From contig NZ_CP041091.1 in assembly GCF_006494815.1 (NCBI RefSeq), forward strand, positions 3,238,501-3,302,500: a stretch of 64,000 nucleotides of DNA, read 5' to 3'. Below, piece after piece: positions 26,566-35,114 of the stretch. The position numbers and the translations under genes are program-made. The notes under the pieces are model-generated. The model searched no databases. It was not told where the DNA came from and saw only the letters and a list, made by a program, of their open reading frames with translations. The stretch's first letter is position 1; each line of letters opens with the position of its first letter. The stretch comes from Nocardioides sambongensis (GTDB lineage: Bacteria > Actinomycetota > Actinomycetes > Propionibacteriales > Nocardioidaceae).

Positions 26566-27896
26566 GCGCCTCGCGCCGCCCCACCGTCGCCGAGGTGGAG
26601 GTGGTCCCGGTCGCGGGTCACGACTCGATGCTGCTCAACCTGAGCGGCGCGCACGCCCCGTTCTTCACCCGCAACATCGCGATCGTCACCGACAGCGACG
26701 GGCGCGAGGGACTCGGCGAGGTGCCGGGTGGCGAGGCCATCCGGGCCACGATCGCCGATGCCGCCGAGCTGCTCATCGGCGCGCCGGTGGCGACGTACCG
26801 CTCCCTGTTGCGGCGGGTCGCGGAGCGCTTCGCCGGGCGCGACGCCGGCGGGCGCGGGCTGCAGACCTTCGACCTGCGCACCACGGTCCACGCGGTGACC
26901 GCGCTGGAGTCAGCGCTGCTGGACCTGACCGGTCAGGAGCAGGGCGTGGCCGTGGCCGAGCTGCTGGGCGACGGACAGCAGCGCAGCAGCGTGCCGATGC
27001 TGGGCTACCTGTTCTACGTCGGCGACCCCGACCGCACCGACCTGCCCTACCTGCGGGAGCCGGAGGCCGCCGACGAGTGGGAGCGGGTGCGCCGCGAGGT
27101 CGCGCTGACCCCCGAGGCGGTGGTCCGGCTCGCCGAGGCCGCCCAGCAGCGCTACGGATTCACCGACTTCAAGCTCAAGGGCGGCGTGCTGGCCGGCGAG
27201 GAGGAGGTCGCCGCGGTCACCGCGCTGCACGAGCGCTTCCCCGACGCGCGGATCACCCTGGACCCGAATGGCGGCTGGCTGCTGGCCGACGCGGTCCGGC
27301 TGTTGCGGGGCACCCACGACGTGCTGGCCTACGCCGAGGACCCGTGCGGCGCCGAGGGCGGGTACTCGGGCCGGGAGGTGATGGCGGAGTTCAAGCGGGC
27401 CACCGGGCTGCGGACGGCGACCAACATGATCGCCACCGACTGGCGGCAGATGGCGCACGCGATCCGCACCGACGCCGTCGACATCCCGCTGGCCGACCCG
27501 CACTTCTGGACGATGGCCGGCTCGGTCCGGGTCGCCCAGCTCTGCCACGACTTCGGCCTGACCTGGGGCTCGCACTCCAACAACCACTTCGACGTCTCGC
27601 TGGCGATGTTCACCCAGGTCGGTGCGGCGGCGCCGGGCGAGATCACGGCGTTGGACACGCACTGGATCTGGCAGGACGGCCAGGGGCTGACCGAGAGCCC
27701 GCTGCAGATCCGGGACGGTGCGATCGAGGTGCCCGAGGCCCCGGGGCTGGGCGTCCGGCTGGACCGTTCCCGGCTCGCCGCGGCGCACCAGCTCTACCTG
27801 GAGCACGGCCTCGGCGCCCGGGACGACGCGATCGCGATGCAGTACCTGGTGCCCGACTGGTCCTTCGACCCGAAGCGCCCCTGCCTGGTGCGCTGA
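26562..27896 (+). CDS. gudD: D-glucarate dehydratase
   Basis: The 444-residue enolase-superfamily enzyme matches the length of classical GudD. It has the N-terminal capping domain ([26 protein letters not shown]), then [13 protein letters not shown] with the K-x-K base, [30 protein letters not shown], and [12 protein letters not shown] with the catalytic histidine. It converts D-glucarate to 5-keto-4-deoxyglucarate for the kdgD product. It starts at GTG 26562, overlapping the dehydrogenase stop. It is closer to canonical GudD than the enolase encoded at 15669-16930. Confidence 0.93.
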   Translation: MSASRRPTVAEVEVVPVAGHDSMLLNLSGAHAPFFTRNIAIVTDSDGREGLGEVPGGEAIRATIADAAELLIGAPVATYRSLLRRVAERFAGRDAGGRGLQTFDLRTTVHAVTALESALLDLTGQEQGVAVAELLGDGQQRSSVPMLGYLFYVGDPDRTDLPYLREPEAADEWERVRREVALTPEAVVRLAEAAQQRYGFTDFKLKGGVLAGEEEVAAVTALHERFPDARITLDPNGGWLLADAVRLLRGTHDVLAYAEDPCGAEGGYSGREVMAEFKRATGLRTATNMIATDWRQMAHAIRTDAVDIPLADPHFWTMAGSVRVAQLCHDFGLTWGSHSNNHFDVSLAMFTQVGAAAPGEITALDTHWIWQDGQGLTESPLQIRDGAIEVPEAPGLGVRLDRSRLAAAHQLYLEHGLGARDDAIAMQYLVPDWSFDPKRPCLVR

Positions 27897-27902
27897 GGCC
27901 GC

Positions 27903-28667
27903 TCAGCTGGTGGCGAGGTGGACGGCGAGACCGAGGCCGGCGATCGCCACCAGCCAGCGCAGCGGCCGCTCGGGCGCGACGCGCACCACCGACGGGCCGA
28001 TCAGCCCGCCGATGACGGCCCCGGCCGCCAGGGACACCGCGGCGGGCCAGTCGACCGGCGCGAAGAGGATGTAGGCGATCGCCGCCGCGCCGTTGGCGGC
28101 ACCGGTGGCGACGTTCTTCACCGCGTTCGTGACGGCCAGCGGCTCCACCCGCTCCAGGGCCAGAACGGCGAGGGCGATGATCCCGACCCCGGCGCCGAAG
28201 TAGCCGCCGTACACCCCGAGCAGCAGCAGCACCAGCGTCCACGCTGCAGCGCGCACCGGCCCGTCGGTCGCGGGCCGGTCCGGTTGCGAGTGACGTGCGG
28301 CCCAGGCCCGGATCCGGTCGCGGAACAGCAGCAGCGTCGCCCCGAACGCGATCAGCCACGGCACCACCACCTCGAAGGCCTCCTCGGGGGTGTGCAGCAG
28401 CAGGGCCGCGCCCAGCGCGCCACCCACCAGCGAGATCCCGGCCAGCCGCACCGCCCGCCGCCCCTGGCCGCGCAGCTCGCGCTGCGACCCGGCGATCGTC
28501 CCGCCGGTGACGCCGAAGAGGGCGACGGTGTTGGTGACGTTGGCGGCCAGCGGCGGCAGCCCGAAGGCGAGCAGTGCCGGATAGCTGATCAACGAGGCGA
28601 GGCCGGCCACCGAGCCGGTCAGGCCGGCACCGATCCCGGCGAGCAGCAGCCAGAGGGTGTCGTTCAC
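27903..28667 (-). CDS. TauE/SafE-family membrane transporter
   Basis: The 254-residue membrane protein has about eight segments in two repeats, each with a glycine-rich loop (GAGLTGSVAGLASLISYPALL and LLGVYGGYFGAGVGIIALAVL), the TauE/SafE signature. It would export or import a sulfonate, sulfite or other anion. It starts at GTG 28667 (MNDTLWLLLAGIGAG). It is convergent with glucarate dehydratase and divergent from the MFS gene. Confidence 0.87.
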   Translation of the reverse strand: MNDTLWLLLAGIGAGLTGSVAGLASLISYPALLAFGLPPLAANVTNTVALFGVTGGTIAGSQRELRGQGRRAVRLAGISLVGGALGAALLLHTPEEAFEVVVPWLIAFGATLLLFRDRIRAWAARHSQPDRPATDGPVRAAAWTLVLLLLGVYGGYFGAGVGIIALAVLALERVEPLAVTNAVKNVATGAANGAAAIAYILFAPVDWPAAVSLAAGAVIGGLIGPSVVRVAPERPLRWLVAIAGLGLAVHLATS

Positions 28668-28930
28668 CGCGCGGGCTACCTCCTCGCTCGGGCCGACACT
28701 CCTCCTCGTCGAGGGTAGGCGAGCAGGGCCGGGTGGCTCCAACACCGGTTGGGCCTCGCACGATGCGCGTGCGGCATGGGCGTCCGCCTTGCGCTGGCTG
28801 TGCCAGGAAATTCTGACTCCACCGGGAGCGTGTGGCCCACCAGTCACCCGATGACGGGCGAGCCCCACGTTGTCAGAGTGAGGTCGACGTCAGGTCACCG
28901 CGACGAGCCGAGGTCGGGCACCCTGGTGCC

Positions 28931-30115
28931 ATGCTGAACCCCCGCCTCCAGCGTGCGCTGATCGCACTGGTCCAGGTGCTCGCGCTGGCGGTGTGGTTCT
29001 CGGTGTCGGCCGTGGTCCCGAGCCTGCAGGCCGACTGGGGCATCTCGACCGGCCAGGCGGTGTGGTTGACCGGGACGGTGCAGCTGGGCTTCGTCACCGG
29101 CGCCCTGGTCTCGACCCTGCTGAACCTGGCCGACCGGGTGCCGCCGCACCTGCTGATGGCGGCGAGCGCGGCGCTGGCCGCGGCGACGACGTACACCGTG
29201 GCCGCCGCGGTGGACTCCTTCGGCCCTGCTCTCGCGCCACGGTTCCTGACCGGTGTCTTCCTCGCCGGCGTCTACCCGGTGGGCATGAAGCTCACCGCCT
29301 CCTGGGCGGGGCCGACGGGTCGCGGCACCGCGATGGGCCTGATGATCGGGGCCCTCACCCTGGGGTCGGCGCTGCCGCACCTGGTGGGTGGACTGGCCAC
29401 GTTGCCGTGGCGCGACGTGCTCCGGGTGACGGCGGGCATCGCGTCGGCCGGGGCGCTGGTCGCGCTGGTCGCCGTACGTCCGGGCCCGCAGCTGGCGACC
29501 GGACCGGTGACCCTGCACCCGCGCTATGCGATCGAGATGTTCCGCGAGTCCGGGCCACGCCGGGTGAACCTCGGCTACTTCGGCCACATGTGGGAGCTCT
29601 ACGCGCTGTGGACGTGGGTCCCGCTCTTCGTCGCCCATGCGGCCGGCGCCTCCGCACCGGACGCCGAGGACCGACTGCTGGTCTTCACCACCATGGGCGT
29701 GTGCGGGCTGCTCGGCTGCCTGGTCGGCGGGTGGGCGGCGGACCGCTTCGGCCGCACCCCGGCGGCGGTGACCGCGCTGTCGGTCAGCGGTGCCTGCTGC
29801 CTGCTCTCGCCTCTCGCGTACGTCGCACCCCTGCCGCTCCTCGCCGTCTTCTGCGGCGTGTGGGGGGCGTCGGTGATCGCCGACTCCGGCGTCTTCTCCA
29901 CGGCGCTGTCCGAGGTCGCCGACCAGCGGTTCATCGGCACCGCCCTCAGCGCGCAGACCGCGCTCGGCTTCGCCCTGACGGTGGTCAGCATCCAGCTGGT
30001 TCCCGTGCTGGCCGACGCTTCCGGCTGGCAGTACGCGTTTCTGCTGCTCGTCCCCGGCCCGGTGCTCGGGGTGCTGGCGATGACCGGTCGGCCCCGCCAC
30101 GCCCACCAGGGATGA
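28931..30115 (+). CDS. MFS transporter
   Basis: The 394-residue protein has twelve hydrophobic segments. The loop after the second segment is degenerate, but the seventh-eighth loop GGWAADRFGRTPAAV is a clear MFS motif. The N-terminus QRALIALVQVLALAVWFSVSAVVPSL begins in the first helix. The substrate is not evident. ATG 28931 is the natural start. The following F420-type oxidoreductase starts 28 bases later, so they may be one unit. Confidence 0.87.
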   Translation: MLNPRLQRALIALVQVLALAVWFSVSAVVPSLQADWGISTGQAVWLTGTVQLGFVTGALVSTLLNLADRVPPHLLMAASAALAAATTYTVAAAVDSFGPALAPRFLTGVFLAGVYPVGMKLTASWAGPTGRGTAMGLMIGALTLGSALPHLVGGLATLPWRDVLRVTAGIASAGALVALVAVRPGPQLATGPVTLHPRYAIEMFRESGPRRVNLGYFGHMWELYALWTWVPLFVAHAAGASAPDAEDRLLVFTTMGVCGLLGCLVGGWAADRFGRTPAAVTALSVSGACCLLSPLAYVAPLPLLAVFCGVWGASVIADSGVFSTALSEVADQRFIGTALSAQTALGFALTVVSIQLVPVLADASGWQYAFLLLVPGPVLGVLAMTGRPRHAHQG

Positions 30116-30143
30116 GGAGCGCGGAGCCGGGTACGTCCCTGGG

Positions 30144-31130
30144 ATGACCGACTTCGGCTACACCCTGATGACGGAGCAGAGCGGCCCCAAGGATCTCGTG
30201 GAGTACGCCGTCCGGGCCGAGGCGGTGGGCTTCGACTTCGAGGTGATGAGCGATCACTACTCACCGTGGCTCACCGAACAGGGACACGCACCGTATGCGT
30301 GGACCACGCTCGGAGCGGTCGCCCAGGCGACCTCGCGGGTGGGGTTGATGACCTACGTGACCTGTCCGACCATGCGCTACCACCCCGCGCTCGTCGCCCA
30401 GAAGGCCGCCACGCTGCAGTGCCTGGCCGACGGCCGCTTCACGCTCGGCCTGGGCAGCGGCGAGAACCTCAACGAGCACGTGGTCGGCCAGGGCTGGCCG
30501 GCCATCCAGGACCGTCACGGCATGCTGCGCGAGGCCATCGAGATCATCCGCGCCCTCCACACCGGGGAGCTCGTCGACCATCGCGGCGACTACTTCCAGG
30601 TCGACTCGGCACGGATCTGGGACCTCCCCGGACAACCCGTGGAGATCGGGGTCGCGGTGGCCGGCGACCGGGCGATCAAGGCACTGGCCGAGAGCGGCGA
30701 TCACCTGATCGGGGTCGAGCCGGACGCAGCCCTGGTCGATGCCTGGAACGACGCCCGGGGCACCGCCCGGATCGGCGAGCGGGCCCGCGCCATCGGGCAG
30801 ATCCCGATCTGCTGGGACCCGGACCCGGAGGCCGCCAGGCGGCGCGCCCACGAGCAGTTCCGGTGGTTCGGGGGCGGCTGGCAGGTCAACGCCGACCTGC
30901 CCACGCCCGCCGGCTTCGCCGGTGCGACGCAGTTCGTCCGCCCCGACGACGTCGCCGACGCGATCCCGTGCGGCCCCGACCTCGACGAGATCGTCCGCCA
31001 CGTGTCGGCCTACTGGGAGGCCGGGTTCACCGACATCGCGATCGTCCAGGTCGGAGACCAGGGACAGCGGCGCTTCCTCGACGAGGCCGCGCCACGACTG
31101 CTGGAGATGCTGCGGGCGGCAGCGCCCTGA
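30144..31130 (+). CDS. F420-dependent LLM-class oxidoreductase (G6PD-like subfamily)
   Basis: The 328-residue luciferase-like TIM barrel has FGYTLMTEQSGPKDLVEYAVRAE, the SDHYSPWL turn, VTCPTMRYHPALVAQ, GLGSGENLNEHVVG and QFVRPDDVADAIPCGPD, which match the F420-dependent, glucose-6-phosphate-dehydrogenase-like branch. It would use coenzyme F420; the substrate is unknown. It starts at ATG 30144, where GGGATG directly precedes the coding sequence. It is convergent with the GntR gene. Confidence 0.87.
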   Translation: MTDFGYTLMTEQSGPKDLVEYAVRAEAVGFDFEVMSDHYSPWLTEQGHAPYAWTTLGAVAQATSRVGLMTYVTCPTMRYHPALVAQKAATLQCLADGRFTLGLGSGENLNEHVVGQGWPAIQDRHGMLREAIEIIRALHTGELVDHRGDYFQVDSARIWDLPGQPVEIGVAVAGDRAIKALAESGDHLIGVEPDAALVDAWNDARGTARIGERARAIGQIPICWDPDPEAARRRAHEQFRWFGGGWQVNADLPTPAGFAGATQFVRPDDVADAIPCGPDLDEIVRHVSAYWEAGFTDIAIVQVGDQGQRRFLDEAAPRLLEMLRAAAP

Positions 31131-31156
31131 GGTCGGCGGGCATCTCCGACGAGAGG

Positions 31157-31822
31157 CTAGGTGGCCGCTGCGGTCCGCGGCTCGCCGAAGGCATCGACCA
31201 GCTCCGGCACCTCCCGCAGATGACGCCCCAGCACGGCCACGCACTCCGCCGCGTCACTCGCCTCGAGAGCGCGCAGCAGGTCGCGGTGCTCGGCCTCGAT
31301 GGTGTGGAGCCGTGACGGACGCTCGCTGAGGGTGCGCGTGCCCAGTCGCACCTGTCGTGGCTGCAGTCCGTCGTAGATCTCTGCGATCACTGCGTTGCCC
31401 TGGTGGCGCATGATCGCGGAGTGGAAGAGCTGGGCGAACCGGTTCCAGTCCCGCGCCGACCGGCCGCCTCCATCTCCACGATGAGCTCCCGCGCAGCATG
31501 CGGGACGCCGCTGCTCCGCTGGCAGATCCTGCGTAGCGCGTCGGACTCCAGCACGTAGCGGGCTTGATAGATCTCCCCCATCTCGGTCGCCGTGAGCACC
31601 CGGATCTGCGCGCCTCGTCGCGGAACCAGCTCGACGAAGCGCTCGACCTGGAGCCGCTGAAGTGCCTCTCGCACCGGCGTGCGTGAGGTGCCGACCTGCT
31701 CGCCGAGCGCGATCTCGTCCACGAACTGACCCTCGGCGAAGGTGCCGTCGAGGATGCGTTCGCGGATCCCCTCGTAGGCCCGCTGGCCTTCGAAGGGATC
31801 CTCTGTTCTCGATGAACGACAT
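31157..31822 (-). pseudogene. GntR/FCD-type regulator, frameshifted as sequenced
   Basis: One frame encodes the winged helix (EGIRERILDGTFAEGQFVDEIALG, TSRTPVREALQRLQVERFVELVPRRGAQI) and the start of the FCD domain to VEMEAAG. The next frame encodes the remainder from SARDWNRFAQLFHSAIMRHQGN to the stop at 31157. The join lies at the C pair 31460-31461 and needs one added G on the coding strand. The N-terminus is also odd: the helix-turn-helix frame has no ATG or GTG upstream of the domain. ATG 31822 (MSFIENRG) is out of frame with it, so a second error or an unusual start is likely. It is divergent from the RraA-like gene, which it probably controls. Confidence 0.7.
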
Positions 31823-32456
31823 GCCCGAGCAGGTCGACCCCCAGCTCCTCGACGAGTTGCGCGACGTCTGCGTCTCCACCCTCGGACACCTGCGGGACCA
31901 CGGCCTCGCCCTGGGACTCCAGCCGAACCGGCGGCCGATCAAGGTGGTCGGCACCGCCGTGACCGTGCGCATCCCCCACCTGGACTCCACTGCCGTGCAC
32001 CTGGCCGTCGACCACCTGCGGCCCGGCGACGTGCTCGTCGTCGACCAGTCCGGTGACCACGCACGGTCCTGCTTCGGCGGACTGGTCTCGTTCTCCGCGA
32101 AGGCCCGGGGAGCGGCCGGCGCCGTGATCGACGGCTCCATCAACGATCACGACGAGACCGGCCCCTACGACTTCCCGGTGTTCTCCCGCGGCTACAGCCC
32201 GCTCACCACGCGGATCGGCGGGATCGAAGGCGCGATCAACGTGCCCGTCACCATCGCCGGAGCGGTGGTGAACCCCGGCGACGTGGTCTTCGGCGACTCC
32301 GACGGCGTCGCATTCCTCAGCCCCGAGGACGTCGTCGGCCTCGGTGAGCTGCTGCGCGGCAAGGAGCAGGCCGAGGCACCGGCCCGGGAGCGCATCCTGA
32401 GCGGCGGCTCGCTCGCGGAGTTCTCCGGCGCCCTCGCTCACCACCCCCGAGACTGA
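31812..32456 (+). CDS. RraA/HMG-CHA aldolase-like protein with altered motif
   Basis: The 214-residue protein has the RraA-like fold (VVGTAVTVRIPHLD, PGDVLVVDQSGDHARSCFGG, AGAVIDGSINDHDE, VNPGDVVFGDSDGVAFL). Aldolases of this family use the motif G-x20-R-D-x2-E/D. Here the spacing is kept (G90 to D112, E115) but the arginine is asparagine (N111), so aldolase activity on the usual substrates is doubtful. It could be a relative acting on another substrate or a regulator-like protein. It starts at ATG 31812, overlapping the start region of the divergent GntR gene. A second ATG at 31821 is possible. Confidence 0.8.
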   Translation: MNDMPEQVDPQLLDELRDVCVSTLGHLRDHGLALGLQPNRRPIKVVGTAVTVRIPHLDSTAVHLAVDHLRPGDVLVVDQSGDHARSCFGGLVSFSAKARGAAGAVIDGSINDHDETGPYDFPVFSRGYSPLTTRIGGIEGAINVPVTIAGAVVNPGDVVFGDSDGVAFLSPEDVVGLGELLRGKEQAEAPARERILSGGSLAEFSGALAHHPRD

Positions 32457-32480
32457 CCTCTCACCACGCTCCTGGAGAAC

Positions 32481-32517
32481 ACAACAGGCCGGACCCCGTC
32501 GGGGTCCGGCCTGTTGT
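32481..32517. terminator. Strong hairpin, copy 1 of an identical pair
   Basis: ACAACAGGCCGGACCCC pairs with GGGGTCCGGCCTGTTGT over a 3-base GTC loop: a 17-bp perfect stem 25 bases after the RraA-like stop. The same 37 bases recur in the same orientation at 41614-41650 beside tRNA-Arg. Confidence 0.85.
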
Positions 32518-32806
32518 CCGACGTGGGGGCGTACGCCGCGGCTCGCGGGCGCTGCGCCGGCCGAACCACCACGGGCTGTCCGCACGGTGATCGGCACGGT
32601 CCCAGCCGACGATGGCACGTACCACTCGCGCACTCCCACTGACTTCGACACCGCCAGCACGGCAAGCAGGCAGCAACGGTCGCGGGGCCTTCGCCGCTCC
32701 TACGCTTCCCGTGTCGTGCCATTGGTATCGGCGAACGATGAATGTCGTGCTGCAGTGCTCGTGGTCCCTCCCAATGAACTCGAGTGACTGGGCAGCGACA
32801 GGATTC

Positions 32807-32862
32807 GATGCGGGCCAGCCCTTAGCCGCAGAACCTCCGCAGCCAAGGGCTGGCCCTGCATC
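32807..32862. repeat. Long imperfect inverted repeat upstream of the PAS operon
   Basis: GGGCCAGCCCTT (32812-32823) pairs with AAGGGCTGGCCC (32845-32856). The stem extends through GATGC/GCATC with a single bulged T, giving 17 paired bases around a 21-base loop. It ends 32 bases before the PAS gene start, so it could be a leader hairpin of that transcript or a folded recombination site. Confidence 0.6.
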
Positions 32863-32893
32863 ACGCTAGGCGGCCCTGCGAGACGAGGACCCG

Positions 32894-34081
32894 ATGCGCG
32901 GCAATCAGGTGCCCACGGAGAGATTCACCTCCCCGAGGAACAGCGGGCCAGGAATGGCGATCTCAGTTACTGACGTGCGCGGCGACATCTCCTGCGCGAA
33001 CTCCGTTCTCATCCAGGTGTCGAAGCACCCCTGCGACCGGCTCGTCGGATCGGCACACAGCATCCTTCGTCACCCCTCGATGCCCGCCGGGTGCTTTCTT
33101 CTGATGTGGGAGTCCCTGAGGCGCGGTGAGCCGTTCGGTGGGTACCTCCAGAACCGCGCATTCGGCGATGCTGGGTACTGGACATTCACGATCATGCTTC
33201 CGCTCGGCAGTAGCGGTCACCTTTCGATTCAGATGAACCCGAACGGCTCCGAGTACCTCGACCTGGCTCGCGCCGCCTATCTCGCCGTACGCCCGATCGA
33301 GCTCGCAGCGCGTGAACAGGGGATCTCCGGGAGGGGTGCCGCGAAACTGGGGCGCCGCCAGCTCCTCAGGCAACTTCGGCAGGCGGGTTTCGCCGATTAT
33401 CAAGACTTCCTATCCGCCGCTGTGACAGCGGAAGTGACTGGCAGATCACACTTCACGGCCACACCTACCTTCGCCGGGACAGCGGGCGCCACAACGGCGC
33501 TGAGCGATGCGTGCGCAGCACTTTCTTCCCAGTTCGACGGCTCTTGGGACCGACTCTCGGAGTTTGAGACGTCGATCGCGGCCTTCAGGCAGGAAGTCCG
33601 ACAGTTCGACCAGCACCGGACCGACAGCCGACGGGTGCTGCATCAGCAACGCATGGCCGCGGCGACGAGGGTGCGCCACCCCGACGTCATTCTTGCCACG
33701 GCCTGGGCCGAGATGACATCCGAGGACGCTGGCGACGTCGCCGTCCGTCTTGCGGCGCGCCTGGATCGGCTCGACGTGTCGGTGACGAAGGCGCGCGTCG
33801 CCATGGCCTTGGCGCTGATTCAACTCGATGCCGTGGCTGAGCACGCAGCGGAAGTGGCCGGGCGGTCGGCCGCGCAGTGCCGTTCCACAACTGCGCTCGG
33901 AGCGCTCGTACGGTCCCTGCGCTCCACTGCTGGGTGGGCCATGGGCCCCTCCAACGACGCCCTGGTCGAGGCTCAGCGCATCATGGAAACGGTTGCCGCG
34001 GCTCGCAGGGACATGGAGGTCCCCCGGACACTGCTCGACGACCGTGCGGCAGGTCCCTCGGGGAACCGATCACGAGAGTGA
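32894..34081 (+). CDS. Aer-like PAS domain protein without membrane anchor
   Basis: The 395-residue soluble protein starts with a PAS domain (about 20-115) whose sequence follows the bacterial aerotaxis receptor pattern: SVTDVRGDISCANSVLIQVS, then HSILRHPSMP (59-64), MWESLRRGEPFGGYLQNR and GYWTFTIML. No HAMP, transmembrane or MCP signalling domain follows. Residues about 135-390 are long alanine/arginine-rich helices, probably coiled coil. It may sense redox or oxygen through FAD, but the FAD-binding residues cannot be confirmed by eye. It begins a three-gene operon in the accessory segment; its stop overlaps the next start as TGATG. Codon use is less GC-biased than in the housekeeping genes. 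Confidence 0.75.
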   Translation: MRGNQVPTERFTSPRNSGPGMAISVTDVRGDISCANSVLIQVSKHPCDRLVGSAHSILRHPSMPAGCFLLMWESLRRGEPFGGYLQNRAFGDAGYWTFTIMLPLGSSGHLSIQMNPNGSEYLDLARAAYLAVRPIELAAREQGISGRGAAKLGRRQLLRQLRQAGFADYQDFLSAAVTAEVTGRSHFTATPTFAGTAGATTALSDACAALSSQFDGSWDRLSEFETSIAAFRQEVRQFDQHRTDSRRVLHQQRMAAATRVRHPDVILATAWAEMTSEDAGDVAVRLAARLDRLDVSVTKARVAMALALIQLDAVAEHAAEVAGRSAAQCRSTTALGALVRSLRSTAGWAMGPSNDALVEAQRIMETVAAARRDMEVPRTLLDDRAAGPSGNRSRE

Positions 34082-34296
34082 TGCGCCAGGTCAATCACCA
34101 GCTGTCTCGCCTTCATGCCGCAGGAGCGGCATTGGTCGACCGTGCGTCCCGCAACGCTGAAGACCATCTCTCAAAGACCCTGGGGGATGTGCTCGTCACC
34201 CTCGGCGAGCTCGCTGGACCGCAGGTCGATCCACCGGGTCCAGTCATCACTTCGGATCATCACGCCGGCGGCCGCAGGCGCAGGGGCTCCGCGTGA
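34081..34296 (+). CDS. Small protein in the PAS-DUF427 operon
   Basis: A 71-residue hydrophilic protein starting at ATG 34081, overlapping the PAS gene stop by one base, and overlapping the DUF427 gene as GTGA. Residues about 5-50 look helical (VNHQLSRLHAAGAALVDRASRNAEDHLSKTLGDVLVTL). The end is basic (GGRRRRGSA). It matches nothing I recognise. The tight overlaps on both sides are the main evidence that it is real. Confidence 0.6.
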   Translation: MRQVNHQLSRLHAAGAALVDRASRNAEDHLSKTLGDVLVTLGELAGPQVDPPGPVITSDHHAGGRRRRGSA

Positions 34297-34619
34297 CCTA
34301 CATCCATGCCGTCTACGGAGACACGGTGCTGGCTCGTTCGGACGACACGGTCTTGTCGGGAGCCATGCGGTACTTCCCACGGGGGACAGTGCTCTGGAGC
34401 GCTTTGTCGCCCAGCGACGTCACGTCGCAAGTGCTCGGATGCGGTCGCTTGCACTACTACGACATCAATCTCCCGGGCATGCTGATTCCCGCCGGCGCGT
34501 GCAGCTACCTGAGACCGATGCCGAGGGTCGCGCTACTCGCTGGGCGCGTTGCGTTCGCGCCACCGGTGGTGGTGACCGCGGAGCCCATCGAGCGAAATGC
34601 ACGGACCTGGCTGAGATGA
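34293..34619 (+). CDS. DUF427 family protein
   Basis: The 108-residue protein follows the DUF427 pattern: AVYGDTVLARSDDTVLSGAMRYFPRGTV, SALSPSDVTSQ, GRLHYYDINL and LAGRVAFAPPVVVTAEP. The family is a small beta-barrel with no settled function. The usual cysteine-tryptophan-lysine segment (CPWKG) is replaced by VLGCGR. It starts at GTG 34293, overlapping the previous stop, and is the last gene of the PAS operon. Confidence 0.75.
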   Translation: MTYIHAVYGDTVLARSDDTVLSGAMRYFPRGTVLWSALSPSDVTSQVLGCGRLHYYDINLPGMLIPAGACSYLRPMPRVALLAGRVAFAPPVVVTAEPIERNARTWLR

Positions 34620-34723
34620 GCCCCCTCCCCGCGCACCATCCGCTGTGCGGCACTGAATCGCTGGCTCCACGCACGTAGACGACGGCGGCATCCTCTTGTC
34701 TGCACGCGCCACTTGTAGCCTGG

Positions 34724-34751
34724 CCGTGCGCCAACTCGCACTGGCGCACGG
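34724..34751. terminator. Hairpin downstream of the PAS-DUF427 operon
   Basis: CCGTGCGCCA (34724-34733) pairs perfectly with TGGCGCACGG (34742-34751) over an 8-base loop, about 105 bases after the DUF427 stop. Confidence 0.55.
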
Positions 34752-35053
34752 TCGTCCAGCCCCTGAATGTTCGCCCGGTCCTTCCCGAGTGGCCAGGTTC
34801 TCAGACGGCGGGACGCCGACACATCGAGCGGGGCCCGCGTCCGATTTCCCCACCCGTCGCGGGTCCCGCTCCTCGGTTTGGCCCGACCCGGGGCAAGTCT
34901 CTCGTGATGGATGCTCAGTCAGCAGGCTGGCGCGGGAGCGTCGCGAGGCCTTTCAGGCGCGATCAACCGCCCACGAATGCACGCCAGAGCCTCAACGGAA
35001 CCCGGGGTGCTCCAGCCGTCCTGACGCAGCGGGCCCCGGGGTCACAACAAGAA

Positions 35054-35083
35054 GTAGCGTCCGCCCCATGGGGCGGACGCTAC
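35054..35083. terminator. 30-bp perfect palindrome after the surface protein gene
   Basis: GTAGCGTCCGCCCC pairs with GGGGCGGACGCTAC around AT. It lies 32 bases beyond the restored stop of the LPNTG surface protein gene on the minus strand and is placed to terminate it. Confidence 0.7.
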
Positions 35084-35114
35084 CTCGTGCTTCCTGTCTG
35101 GCCTCCCGGCTAAC

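Larger units (their letters stand above)
32457..32893. other. Gene-poor stretch of 437 bp
   Basis: No convincing gene on either strand. It holds the strong 37-nt hairpin at 32481 and the long imperfect inverted repeat at 32807. Base composition becomes visibly less GC-biased from about 32.6 kb, marking the start of the accessory segment. Confidence 0.7.
34620..35114. other. Gene-poor stretch of 495 bp between convergent operons
   Basis: No credible coding sequence is seen. It contains two strong hairpins, at 34724 and 35054, which would end transcription from the left and right operons respectively. Confidence 0.7.

Noticed and set aside
32481..32517. Left hairpin as a tRNA-derived attachment site
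   Set aside because: The 37-nt repeat contains no part of the tRNA-Arg 3' end and no integrase is nearby. It is better described as a duplicated terminator.
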